6,905 nt of DNA from Pyrinomonadaceae bacterium (GTDB lineage Bacteria > Acidobacteriota > Blastocatellia > Pyrinomonadales > Pyrinomonadaceae). Under the pieces are notes generated by a model, which worked only from the letters and a program-made list of their open reading frames with translations, ran no database searches and was not told where the DNA came from. Where the stretch lies: positions 1 through 6,905 of the forward strand of contig JAICPV010000117.1 in assembly GCA_025929655.1 (NCBI GenBank). The letters are read 5' to 3'. Each line of letters begins with the position of its first letter. Within the stretch, counting starts at the first letter, position 1. This document shows positions 1 through 5,420 of this stretch, one piece after another. The translations under genes were made by a program, and so were the position numbers.

Positions 1-399
1 CGGCCCGCCGATATCGATGTTCTCGATCGCCTCTTCAAGTCTCACTCCCTCTTTCGCGATCGTTTGTTCGAACGGGTAAAGGTTCACGACGACCATGTCG
101 ATCGGTTTTATCCCGTGTTCCGACAACGACGCGATGTGCGCTCGATTGTCACGCAACGCGAGGAGCGCGCCGTGTATCTTAGGATGGAGCGTCTTCACGC
201 GACCATCCATCATTTCGGGGAAACCGGTGACGTCGGAAACGTCGGTCACCTCGATGCCGTTTTCGCGAAGCGTTCGGGCGGTTCCGCCGGTCGAGATTAT
301 CTCGGCACCAAACCTCGTCAGAGCTTTTGCGAGTTCGACGATGCCGGTTTTGTCTGAAACGCTGATCAGGGCCCTTTCGATCCGTCTTAAGTCGGTCAT
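1..399 (-). CDS. purH: PurH, bifunctional AICAR formyltransferase / IMP cyclohydrolase (N-terminal part, truncated by the window)
   Basis: PurH carries out the last two steps of purine (IMP) synthesis in the cytoplasm. The N-terminal MGS-like domain is the IMP cyclohydrolase, and the formyltransferase half lies beyond the left edge. The 133 visible residues carry the signature of the cyclohydrolase domain: ISVSDKTG (residues 12-19), STGGT (36-40), GRVKTLHPKIHG (66-77), VVNLYPF (104-110) and ENIDIGGP at the window edge (126-133). The frame is open to base 1. The ATG at 399-397 gives the normal PurH N-terminus, a few residues before the first strand. No Shine-Dalgarno sequence precedes it; the bases before the ATG are AT-rich (ATTATTATTTT). 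A candidate promoter (440-468) and a leader hairpin (410-433) lie upstream. Identification is from conserved motifs and is very secure; only completeness is unknown. Confidence 0.97.
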   Translation of the reverse strand, partial: MTDLRRIERALISVSDKTGIVELAKALTRFGAEIISTGGTARTLRENGIEVTDVSDVTGFPEMMDGRVKTLHPKIHGALLALRDNRAHIASLSEHGIKPIDMVVVNLYPFEQTIAKEGVRLEEAIENIDIGGP

Positions 400-409
400 A
401 AAATAATAA

Positions 410-433
410 TGCGGCCCCGAAACGATGGCCGCA
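410..433 (-). promoter_or_regulatory. Inverted repeat / hairpin in the purH leader
   Basis: TGCGGCC (410-416) and GGCCGCA (427-433) form a perfect 7-bp, GC-rich stem with a 10-base loop. On the minus strand the stem is followed by ATTATTATTTT and then the purH ATG 11 bases further on. If the candidate promoter at 440-468 is used, transcription would begin close to the first base of the stem, so the mRNA would start with this hairpin. It could protect the 5' end, leave the AT-rich start region single-stranded, or act as a weak terminator for transcripts arriving from upstream. The function is inference. Confidence 0.35.
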
Positions 434-439
434 AACTCA

Positions 440-468
440 ATACTATTAGGAAACTACGCCGATTCCAA
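440..468 (-). promoter_or_regulatory. Candidate sigma-70-type promoter of purH
   Basis: On the minus strand, TTGGAA (468-463) and TAGTAT (445-440) are separated by exactly 17 bases. Each matches four of six consensus bases. The predicted start of transcription, near base 433, gives a leader of about 34 bases before the purH ATG. The match is moderate and purely by eye, and the housekeeping sigma consensus of this organism is assumed, not known. Confidence 0.35.
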
Positions 469-488
469 GTCGATCGGAAAGACGCCGG

Positions 489-566
489 TCAGAAAAAAAA
501 TCTGCCGAGGAACAAAAGGCTCACAATTAAGACGAGAGCGTAAAGGATGATCTTGATCAGACTCAT
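489..566 (-). CDS. Possible 25-residue hydrophobic membrane peptide
   Basis: An ATG at 566-564 opens a short frame ending at TGA (491-489). The peptide starts MSLIKIILYALV and ends LGRFFF. After a lysine at residue 5 it is almost wholly hydrophobic, so it would form a single transmembrane helix with a short aromatic C-terminus. It lies between the divergently read purH and the peptidase gene. No good ribosome binding site precedes it, and the coding run ends in eight T residues. A hydrophobic run this short can occur by chance in T-rich DNA. I do not recognise a family. It is listed because otherwise the 206-base gap between purH and the next gene has no coding content. Confidence 0.3.
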   Translation of the reverse strand: MSLIKIILYALVLIVSLLFLGRFFF

Positions 567-590
567 TCTATTTGAAACTTCGATGCCGGA

Positions 591-596
591 TACAAT
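591..596 (+). promoter_or_regulatory. Candidate -10 element for the peptidase-lipoprotein-Smr operon
   Basis: TACAAT matches the -10 consensus at five of six positions. No good -35 hexamer lies 16-18 bases upstream (TTGAAA at 573-578 is too close). Transcription would begin near base 603. The ATG at 606 would then be essentially leaderless, while the in-frame ATG at 630 would have a leader of about 27 bases. This is weak evidence that bears on the choice of start. Confidence 0.25.
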
Positions 597-605
597 GAGA
601 AAGAG

Positions 606-2090
606 ATGCCCCGTTTTACAAAAATCCTGATGTCAGAGCAATTTCGCACATATTACCTGATTTTTGGGGCTATTTTTCTGACTTTACATTTCTTTACAAA
701 TGCTTCGGCGCAGGAGATCGAAGCCAAGATCCAAATCCACGAAGAAAATCCTTCCATCGCGAAAGTTTCCGGACGTTTCCCGAACTTGCAAAGGGGCCGA
801 AACCTCTCATTCGCTCGGTCATTTGCCGGATTTTCCGGCCTTGGCGAACGGATCCGCAATTTAAAGCTCTACAACGCGAATGGTAAAGAAATTGGTTATC
901 AGACCGTCGAGGGCGAATATGTTTCGGATGCACCCTTCGCAAGCTGGAGTTACTCTGTCGATCTTTCTCCGCGCAAAGAACCTTCCGCAGCGGCACATAT
1001 TTCGTGGATCGCAAACGGGAACGGCTTGCTGATGTTCGGCGATCTGCTGCCCCGCCTCAGCGCAGGACGAAAAGCATCGGGCCAAGTTACCATCACGCTC
1101 CCGCCAGGCTGGCGGCAGCTCGAAAACCGTGTAGACGGAACAGTCGTCAGCGATGACATTTTTTCCGAGGTAGCGTCCGTCGGAACGGATGTTCGTTACC
1201 GAATGGTTCACGCCGGAGGGACTGCGATCTCGCTGTGCGTAGTCGGCAACTGGCTTTTCACAAGTGACGAGATCACGAGCTTCGCCCAAAGCATCTACGC
1301 GAAAACATCGGAAACGTTCGGTGCTCCGGCAGCGAAAGAAGTCTATCTCAATGTTTTCAAATTCCCGCAAAACGTGCCTCGCGGCCAATGGCAGGCCGAG
1401 ACCCGCGGACGAAGTATTACGATCATCTCGTCGGACATGGCGTTCCAAACCCAATCGCTGCAGCGTTTACACGAACAGCTTCGACACGAGATCTTTCACC
1501 TCTGGATCCCGAATGCTGTTAACCTTTCGGGTAATTACGATTGGTTTTATGAAGGCTTTGCGCTTTATTCATCACTTAAGCTTGCCGTGGCGCAAAACCG
1601 TATCAGATTTGAGGACTTCCTGGATACTTTGTCGCGCGCGCATGCGATCGACACCCGGCAAATGAACCGTATTTCCCTGATCGAGACTTCCCGTACACGT
1701 TGGAGCAGTAACGAGACCCAGCTCTACGCACGTGGGATGTTCTTGGCGTTTATTTGCGACATAGCTATGCTGAACAGTTCGAAAACAAAACGATCCATAA
1801 ACGACCTACTTCGCGAGATCTATTCGAAACATAAGTTTCCCGCCGCGCGTACCGACGGCACCGGTGCGGTACTTTCGATCATGAAGGCCCAGCCGGAATT
1901 GGTGCCGATCATCGACAAATACATTTCAGGTTCCAGAGAATTTGAGGTGGACACCGAGCTCGATTTGGCAGGGCTCGAACTATCAAACGCTCTCGGCGTG
2001 AAACAGAAATTGAACCGGAAACAAAAAGACTTGCTCAATTCGATGGGCTATAATAATTGGCGTCGCCTGTCTCCCGGACCGATCAGATGA
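606..2090 (+). CDS. Exported M61-type zinc metallopeptidase
   Basis: This is a probable secreted or periplasmic zinc peptidase of the gluzincin class, closest by eye to family M61 (glycyl-aminopeptidase-like). The N-terminus has a hydrophobic segment (about residues 16-31) and a signal peptidase I site after A33-S34-A35. The zinc site is HEIFH (294-298) followed by LW, and the third ligand is probably Glu316 in WFYEGFALY, 18 residues after the second His. The C-terminal helical part (LYARGMFLAF from residue 373, then a DKYISG..E segment near 437) matches the M61 layout. At 494 residues it is shorter than many M61 proteins, and I see no C-terminal PDZ domain. Residues about 36-220 would be the beta-rich N-terminal domain. 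The ATG at 606 has AGAAAGAG just before it; the ATG at 630 (residue 9) would give a more typical signal peptide and is a real alternative. The stop overlaps the next ATG, so the genes are coupled. Substrate unknown. Confidence 0.82.
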   Translation: MPRFTKILMSEQFRTYYLIFGAIFLTLHFFTNASAQEIEAKIQIHEENPSIAKVSGRFPNLQRGRNLSFARSFAGFSGLGERIRNLKLYNANGKEIGYQTVEGEYVSDAPFASWSYSVDLSPRKEPSAAAHISWIANGNGLLMFGDLLPRLSAGRKASGQVTITLPPGWRQLENRVDGTVVSDDIFSEVASVGTDVRYRMVHAGGTAISLCVVGNWLFTSDEITSFAQSIYAKTSETFGAPAAKEVYLNVFKFPQNVPRGQWQAETRGRSITIISSDMAFQTQSLQRLHEQLRHEIFHLWIPNAVNLSGNYDWFYEGFALYSSLKLAVAQNRIRFEDFLDTLSRAHAIDTRQMNRISLIETSRTRWSSNETQLYARGMFLAFICDIAMLNSSKTKRSINDLLREIYSKHKFPAARTDGTGAVLSIMKAQPELVPIIDKYISGSREFEVDTELDLAGLELSNALGVKQKLNRKQKDLLNSMGYNNWRRLSPGPIR

Positions 2091-3229
2091 AGTATAGATC
2101 TTTCGCTATTTTATTCGTTTTCGTGATTTCGGTCTTTCAGACCGCGTGCGGCATCCTCGATTCGACCGTCAGCGGCGTGTCCGACATTGTGGGCCTTACG
2201 GACACCGCGACGGTGATCGCAAAAACCGCCCAGATCCGCACATCCTACGCTGTCGTTGCGGCGGACCTGCTGGAAGTTAAGCGCGGTGAGAAGTTGGACG
2301 TTCTCGATTCGACGGAGTTCGAAAAAGTGCTCTGGTATCGCGTGCGTGCGCACGACGAAGAAGGCACCGAAGGCTGGATCGAAGCACAGCACGTCATAAC
2401 GAACGACGTTCTCGACCGTTCGAAAAAGGTCGCTGAAGGCTTTGGCGATCTTCCGCCGCAGGCCTCCGGAAAGCTGCGGGCGGCGTCTAATCTTCGGCTT
2501 TCGCCGGACATGAGTCCGGAGAACGTTCTTTTTAAATTGGCGAACGGTTCGACCTTCGAGATCATGGATTGGAATTTCGTTCCGAAACAGGATGTTGCCG
2601 ACGTCGACGACTCGAAAAGCGGCGAGGGTAAAAAACCGAGGCAGTCGAAGAATGAGGAGATCGAAGCCGCCAAGGAAAAGGGCGAACCGGAAAAGCTGGA
2701 CGAGAAATACGATATTTGGTACCTCATTCGCCTCGATCCCTCCGTGTCGCCGGCTCCCGCGGGATGGCTGTTTGGCCGTCAGGTCGAACTGCAGGTGCCC
2801 AGCGACATCGTCTTTTTCCAACACAATAATCGCAAATTCGTCACCTGGCAGCGACTCGATACCGAGATAGCGAGTAAATCAGTAACAAGCGACCGAACGT
2901 CCACTCCGGGCAACTGGGTGATACTTTCTCGCACGAATGTTGCGAAGGCGATCGATGGCGTCGAACCCGATTTCGACGGCATCCTGGTTCTTGCATTCGA
3001 CAAATACGATCAAAGTTTTTATACCGTGTGGCGATCGAGCGGCGACGTTTGGGGCGAGCTTCCACTCAGGGTCGATGGCAGCGGGGACAACAAGACATTC
3101 ACTTTGCGGCTTCGGCATTCGGAAGGCCGGATCGACGAGAAACGCTTCGTTGTTTTCCGCGACAAGAGCCGTCTGAAGATGACGCCCCCGGAAGACATCG
3201 CCCAGTATCTGTCACCTCGCGGCCGGTGA
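2087..3229 (+). CDS. Lipoprotein with two SH3-like (SH3b) domains
   Basis: A 380-residue probable lipoprotein. The start at 2087 overlaps the peptidase stop as ATGA. It gives MKYRSF, a hydrophobic stretch and Cys21 in the sequence QTAC, an acceptable though not ideal lipobox because -3 is Gln. A longer in-frame ATG at 2057 would bury the signal peptide and is unlikely. Two bacterial SH3-like segments follow. The first (about 41-105) ends in the typical GWIEAQHV. The second (about 128-235) contains ASNLRLSP and ends in GWLFGRQVEL. The second is split by a highly charged Lys/Glu/Asp-rich insert (about 167-208). Residues 236-380 form a separate beta-rich domain that I do not recognise. SH3b domains usually bind peptidoglycan or peptides at the envelope, so an anchored scaffold or partner for the upstream peptidase is plausible; that is inference. 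It is coupled to the downstream Smr gene by a GTGA overlap. Confidence 0.75.
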   Translation: MKYRSFAILFVFVISVFQTACGILDSTVSGVSDIVGLTDTATVIAKTAQIRTSYAVVAADLLEVKRGEKLDVLDSTEFEKVLWYRVRAHDEEGTEGWIEAQHVITNDVLDRSKKVAEGFGDLPPQASGKLRAASNLRLSPDMSPENVLFKLANGSTFEIMDWNFVPKQDVADVDDSKSGEGKKPRQSKNEEIEAAKEKGEPEKLDEKYDIWYLIRLDPSVSPAPAGWLFGRQVELQVPSDIVFFQHNNRKFVTWQRLDTEIASKSVTSDRTSTPGNWVILSRTNVAKAIDGVEPDFDGILVLAFDKYDQSFYTVWRSSGDVWGELPLRVDGSGDNKTFTLRLRHSEGRIDEKRFVVFRDKSRLKMTPPEDIAQYLSPRGR

Positions 3230-3519
3230 ATCAAGAAACAGAAGATCCATTTCCTGATGTGGTCGAGATCGAGATAACCGACTCGCTCGACCTTCATGCG
3301 TTTCTACCGAAGGAAGTTAAGAAAGTTGTCGAAGCTTATCTGGAAGAGGCCCGCGCAAAAGGATTTCAGTTCGTTCGCATCATCCATGGAAAAGGGATCG
3401 GTGTGCAACGCGAGATGGTCAGAAGCCTGCTTCGGGAAAAAGAGTTTGTGAAGGCTTTCCGTTCGGGGGACGAGTTTTCGGGCGGTTCAGGGGCGACAAT
3501 CGTGGAATTCAAAGACTAA
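3226..3519 (+). CDS. Small stand-alone Smr-domain protein
   Basis: A 97-residue protein made almost entirely of an Smr domain (Small MutS-Related, the C-terminal domain of MutS2). The N-terminal LDLH motif is at 21-24 and the catalytic-type HGKG motif at 54-57, followed by GIGVQREMV. The domain ends in GGSGATIVEF (86-95). Smr domains bind and in several cases cleave DNA or RNA. No MutS ATPase or clamp region is attached. The start is GTG at 3226, which overlaps the lipoprotein stop as GTGA. An in-frame ATG exists further upstream at 3028, but it would read through the lipoprotein gene in another frame and gives Arg-rich, non-domain sequence, so it was rejected. The stop TAA overlaps the stop of the opposing gene. 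As third gene of the run it is probably co-expressed with two envelope proteins, with no obvious functional link. Confidence 0.88.
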   Translation: MNQETEDPFPDVVEIEITDSLDLHAFLPKEVKKVVEAYLEEARAKGFQFVRIIHGKGIGVQREMVRSLLREKEFVKAFRSGDEFSGGSGATIVEFKD

Positions 3520-3770
3520 GCGTCATCAAGCACATCCGCCCAGCGGTCATCGTCTTCCTCGTATAATGTTGCAATCACTTCCTCCTGTTCCTCGATCCTG
3601 CGTTCGGCATCTTCAAGTCTTTTGGTGAGGCTGCGGCACCGGCGTTCCAGCTCCGCTATCCGCTTTTTGCGCTCCTTGTCCACACGGTCGAGGTAAAACA
3701 TGTACATCAACTGCAGACCGGCGACTCCGGTCAAGGCGAGCGAGAGCCCAATAAGAACGTAAGACAGCAT
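3516..3770 (-). CDS. Small membrane-anchored coiled-coil protein, unknown function
   Basis: An 84-residue protein with one N-terminal transmembrane helix (about residues 4-26). This is followed by a strongly charged Lys/Arg/Glu-rich segment with heptad-like leucine spacing (about 34-70), probably a coiled coil, and an acidic tail (EEDDDRW..DDA). The basic residues after the helix (DKERKKR) suggest a cytoplasmic coiled coil. I do not recognise a family; the architecture resembles small phage-shock or divisome-type accessory proteins, but nothing specific supports that. A consensus TATAAT lies 15 bases upstream of the ATG. The TAG stop shares CTAA (3516-3519) with the convergent Smr stop, so the ends of the two mRNAs must overlap. 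Confidence 0.7.
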   Translation of the reverse strand: MLSYVLIGLSLALTGVAGLQLMYMFYLDRVDKERKKRIAELERRCRSLTKRLEDAERRIEEQEEVIATLYEEDDDRWADVLDDA

Positions 3771-3784
3771 CTCTGTGTTGTTAG

Positions 3785-3813
3785 ATTATAACTTGACCTC
3801 ACTTCGATTAAAA
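3785..3813 (-). promoter_or_regulatory. Candidate promoter of the coiled-coil membrane protein
   Basis: On the minus strand a perfect TATAAT lies at 3790-3785. The hexamer 17 bases upstream (TTTTAA, 3813-3808) is a poor -35, so the call rests on the -10. The expected transcription start, near 3778, leaves a leader of only about eight bases before the ATG at 3770. Confidence 0.45.
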
Positions 3814-3821
3814 GCAAAAAT
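3793..3821 (+). promoter_or_regulatory. Candidate promoter of the DUF6941-type gene
   Basis: TTGACC (3793-3798, five of six consensus) is followed after 17 bases by AAAAAT (3816-3821, four of six). This would give a leader of roughly 35 bases before the ATG at 3863. It lies on top of the minus-strand promoter at 3785-3813, so the two could not be occupied at the same time. Confidence 0.35.
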
Positions 3822-3862
3822 CGGAATTCGGGCAAATCGAGTCTCGCCGTGGTTTTTTATAG

Positions 3863-4294
3863 ATGCAAAATACGACACTCAACCTCATCTACACCCTCCT
3901 TTGCGATGACGTGCGCATCGAGATGGGCAACAAGATCTCTCTGATGGGCATTTTTCAGAACATCATGGTCGAGAAGCTGCCGGTCTCGATCGTGAAGTTC
4001 GCCGTAATAAATCACTGGAGCGGTGAGGGCAACCACAGCACCGAAGTGCGAATAATGTCGCCTGACAAAATGAACCTGGTCGTGACCTCCCAGCCGACAC
4101 CTATCGAACTCGTAGGCGGGGGTTTCACCGATAATGTGAGCTTTTTCATGAACGTAGTTTTCCCGACCGCCGGGACCTACTGGGTCCAGACGCTGGCAGA
4201 TTCGACGATGATGGACGAATTTCCATTGATCGTTACGGACGCGGCCACCGCGAACAGTATGCAGGCCGATACGGTTTCCGATACGATCAATTAA
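3863..4294 (+). CDS. DUF6941-type conserved protein of unknown function
   Basis: A 143-residue soluble protein with no signal peptide. The N-terminal segment contains LLCDDVRIE (12-20) followed by GNKISLMGIFQNI (22-34). I recognise this pattern from DUF6941-type proteins of environmental bacteria, in which a beta-strand-rich fold reads as 'C-[DE]-D-V-R ... K-I-S-L-x-G-I-F'. The rest alternates strands and loops and ends in a Ser/Thr/Asp-rich tail of about 20 residues that is probably flexible. Biochemical role unknown. No Shine-Dalgarno sequence precedes the ATG (TTTTTTATAG). The gene stands alone: its promoter is divergent from the coiled-coil gene, and it is followed 15 bases after the stop by a strong terminator. 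The family name is from memory and not checked. Confidence 0.75.
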   Translation: MQNTTLNLIYTLLCDDVRIEMGNKISLMGIFQNIMVEKLPVSIVKFAVINHWSGEGNHSTEVRIMSPDKMNLVVTSQPTPIELVGGGFTDNVSFFMNVVFPTAGTYWVQTLADSTMMDEFPLIVTDAATANSMQADTVSDTIN

Positions 4295-4309
4295 AACACT
4301 TGAATGAAA

Positions 4310-4350
4310 AAAGAACGGTCGAGCTTGCCCGCTCAGCCGTTCTTTGTTTT
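4310..4350. terminator. Bidirectional rho-independent terminator
   Basis: AAAGAACGG (4310-4318) pairs with CCGTTCTTT (4337-4345). After one wobble and one mismatch, GAGC (4321-4324 region) pairs with GCTC (4331-4334) to continue the stem. On the plus strand the stem runs into TTTGTTTT. On the minus strand it runs into a T-rich tract (TTTTTT). It therefore serves both the DUF6941-type gene (stop at 4294) and the convergent hydrophilic-protein gene (stop at 4364), and insulates the two. Confidence 0.85.
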
Positions 4351-4363
4351 AAATGCGCGACGG

Positions 4364-4684
4364 TTAAATGTTTCTGCCGGAACCTTCGTCGCCGTCGGTG
4401 GCATTGCTCAGGTCATCGCCCGATGGATTTCGGATCGGTTGGTCCGTGCTAGTCTGGCTTTCGCTTGTTCGCTCCGTGGCGTCGCCGGTCACGTCCTCAT
4501 CCTGCCTCGACGTTCCCGGATTCTGGATCTCGGTTCCGGTAGTTCCCTGGTTCTGCGCCGCACGTCCGGTTGCCGTCGCCGTTCCGCCGATGGTGTCGCT
4601 GGACGAGCCCTTCACGCCTGAACGGGATCCAGTAGTTTCATTTTCACGTTTTTCTTTGTTGTTCGGATCGTTTTCGTTTGGCAT
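4364..4684 (-). CDS. Low-complexity, probably disordered hydrophilic protein
   Basis: A 106-residue protein made almost entirely of Gly, Ser, Thr, Asn, Asp, Glu, Gln and Arg. It has no Cys, no Trp, no Tyr or Phe that I can see and very few aliphatic residues. It starts MPNENDPNNKEKRENE and ends GDEGSGRNI. There is no signal peptide or membrane helix, so it is probably cytoplasmic and intrinsically disordered; composition resembles hydrophilin or desiccation/stress proteins, but this is only compositional. A GGGAG sequence (4700-4696) lies 11 bases before the ATG at 4684 and only two before another in-frame ATG at 4693; 4684 is preferred on spacing. A still longer frame from an ATG at 4768 would add a Cys-containing, unrelated segment across the candidate promoter and was rejected. 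It is transcribed alone and ends at the shared terminator. Confidence 0.6.
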   Translation of the reverse strand: MPNENDPNNKEKRENETTGSRSGVKGSSSDTIGGTATATGRAAQNQGTTGTEIQNPGTSRQDEDVTGDATERTSESQTSTDQPIRNPSGDDLSNATDGDEGSGRNI

Positions 4685-4691
4685 TGATCGC

Positions 4692-4785
4692 ATTGCTCCC
4701 AAATGTACTAAGCGATCCTTTTCAAAAAGACCGCTCGTGCAAATAGTTTGCAGCCGAATATGCGTCAATGTCTGTCGGGAGCAAT
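4692..4785. repeat. Spaced 9-bp inverted repeat flanking the promoter
   Basis: ATTGCTCCC (4692-4700) is the exact reverse complement of GGGAGCAAT (4777-4785), 76 bases apart. The left arm contains the ribosome binding site of the hydrophilic-protein gene; the right arm lies just upstream of its candidate -35. A second short inverted repeat, GATCGC (4686-4691) and GCGATC (4712-4717), would pair across that ribosome binding site in the mRNA. The arms could be binding sites of one regulator, or the longer pairing could be chance. Confidence 0.35.
4740..4768 (-). promoter_or_regulatory. Candidate promoter of the hydrophilic protein gene
   Basis: On the minus strand TTGACG (4768-4763, five of six consensus) is 17 bases from TATTTG (4745-4740, three of six). 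The predicted transcript start, near 4733, gives a leader of about 49 bases and contains the GGGAG ribosome binding site. Confidence 0.35.
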
Positions 4786-4805
4786 ACGAATATTATTTAG
4801 AAATT

Positions 4806-4940
4806 TTAACGGTCCTCGCGGGACATATCGAGAGTAAGTGCCAAGCGGTAGATCGCGGCCTCTGCAACCTCGACGTCTTTCGTCGCCGAGGCATTCTTAA
4901 GTTTCGCCGTGATCCGTAATTTCGCAGCGCCTTCGGGACG
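4806..4940 (-). pseudogene. In-frame continuation of the beta-sandwich gene beyond an internal TGA
   Basis: The frame of the upstream gene continues after its TGA (4943-4941) for 44 codons to a TAA (4808-4806). The encoded segment starts RPEGAAKLRITAKLK and includes KDVEVAEAAIYRLALTL. It has the alternating pattern of beta strands and supplies the strands missing from the interrupted second domain, in the same order as in the intact first domain (GRYNIAFDA ... SVRDLGDRLIL). Without the stop the protein would have 204 residues. It is therefore probably a detached coding remnant, a sequencing error or a readthrough extension, not intergenic DNA. A CGA-to-TGA change (Arg to stop) would be enough to explain it. 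Confidence 0.7.
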
Positions 4941-5420
4941 TCAGAAACTGAACTCGCCGGAAGAGTTGGAATAAGTCGAGCCAAGCGTTTTTGTCGAACC
5001 GTCACCGTTCACCTGCTCAAGCTGGATCTTTGCGCCCGTGACGCTCGAGCCTTCTTTGAAGAAAATCGAACCCTGCACGATAACGAACGTTCCTCGGTCG
5101 TAAGTGAGAATCAAGCGGTCGCCCAGGTCGCGCACGCTGCTCTCGATCACCACATCATGCTTCAAGCCGGTGCTGTAGCCCGTCGCGTCAAACGCGATGT
5201 TGTACCGGCCAGCCGATATTCCGGTGATACGAAATTCTCCTTTCGAGTCCGTGTTCGCAGATCTAACTTCTTTGCCGTCCTTGAGAACGACGATCGAGGC
5301 GTTGGCGATTCCTTTGCCATTCGGTGCTTTGACCTTGCCCTTGACTCCCCCCGATTGTGCAAGTGAAAAAGACGCCAATGCGAAGAGGGACGCGAACGCA
5401 AATGTTATCGATCTGATCAT
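4941..5420 (-). CDS. Exported carboxypeptidase-regulatory-like domain protein (cut short by an internal TGA)
   Basis: A 159-residue product up to the first stop. A signal peptide (about residues 1-21, cleavage near SLA-QSGG) is followed by a complete carboxypeptidase-regulatory-like beta sandwich (about 25-106). It has the classic pattern of VKGKV, GIANASIVV, DSKGEFRITGISAGRYNI and a final strand. A second, similar domain (about 112 onward: VQGSIFF, GAKIQLEQ, SNSSGEFSF) stops abruptly at the TGA in mid-domain. The missing half follows in the same frame (4806-4940). These domains are non-catalytic modules of secreted or surface proteins; partner unknown. The ATG overlaps the stop of the upstream sugar epimerase gene as ATGA, so the two are coupled. 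With the second domain unfinished the product may be unstable. No Shine-Dalgarno sequence precedes the start, consistent with reinitiation. Confidence 0.8.
   Translation of the reverse strand: MIRSITFAFASLFALASFSLAQSGGVKGKVKAPNGKGIANASIVVLKDGKEVRSANTDSKGEFRITGISAGRYNIAFDATGYSTGLKHDVVIESSVRDLGDRLILTYDRGTFVIVQGSIFFKEGSSVTGAKIQLEQVNGDGSTKTLGSTYSNSSGEFSF

Noticed and set aside
64..406. Two plus-strand open frames in the first 400 bases
   Set aside because: They are shadows of purH, whose frame on the other strand has full family motifs.
489..530. Rho-independent terminator at the run of eight T residues (minus strand)
   Set aside because: No stem of more than about three pairs precedes the T run.
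861..1454. Long open frame (197 codons) on the minus strand
   Set aside because: It lies wholly inside the peptidase gene, has an Arg/Cys-rich composition without domain motifs, and the plus-strand frame has a signal peptide and zinc site.
2111..2824. Long open frame (237 codons) on the minus strand
   Set aside because: It is antisense to the SH3-domain lipoprotein and rich in Arg and Phe from reversed codons, with no recognisable domain.
4304..4621. Plus-strand open frame starting inside the terminator
   Set aside because: Its start codon is at the foot of the terminator stem and the translation is Arg/Ser/Leu-rich antisense sequence.
4368..4919. Plus-strand open frame of 183 codons
   Set aside because: It is opposite the low-complexity gene and runs across its promoter into the beta-sandwich remnant; Pro/Val/Ser-rich antisense composition. 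The minus frame has a ribosome binding site and ends at the terminator. Some doubt remains because both translations are low-complexity.
4925..4943. Selenocysteine at the internal TGA
   Set aside because: I see no convincing SECIS-like hairpin just downstream, and the position lies in a beta-sandwich with no redox motif; Arg by CGA is the likely original residue.
4793..5005. Minus-strand 70-codon open frame
   Set aside because: Arg-rich translation out of frame with the beta-sandwich gene; the in-frame continuation there is much more protein-like.
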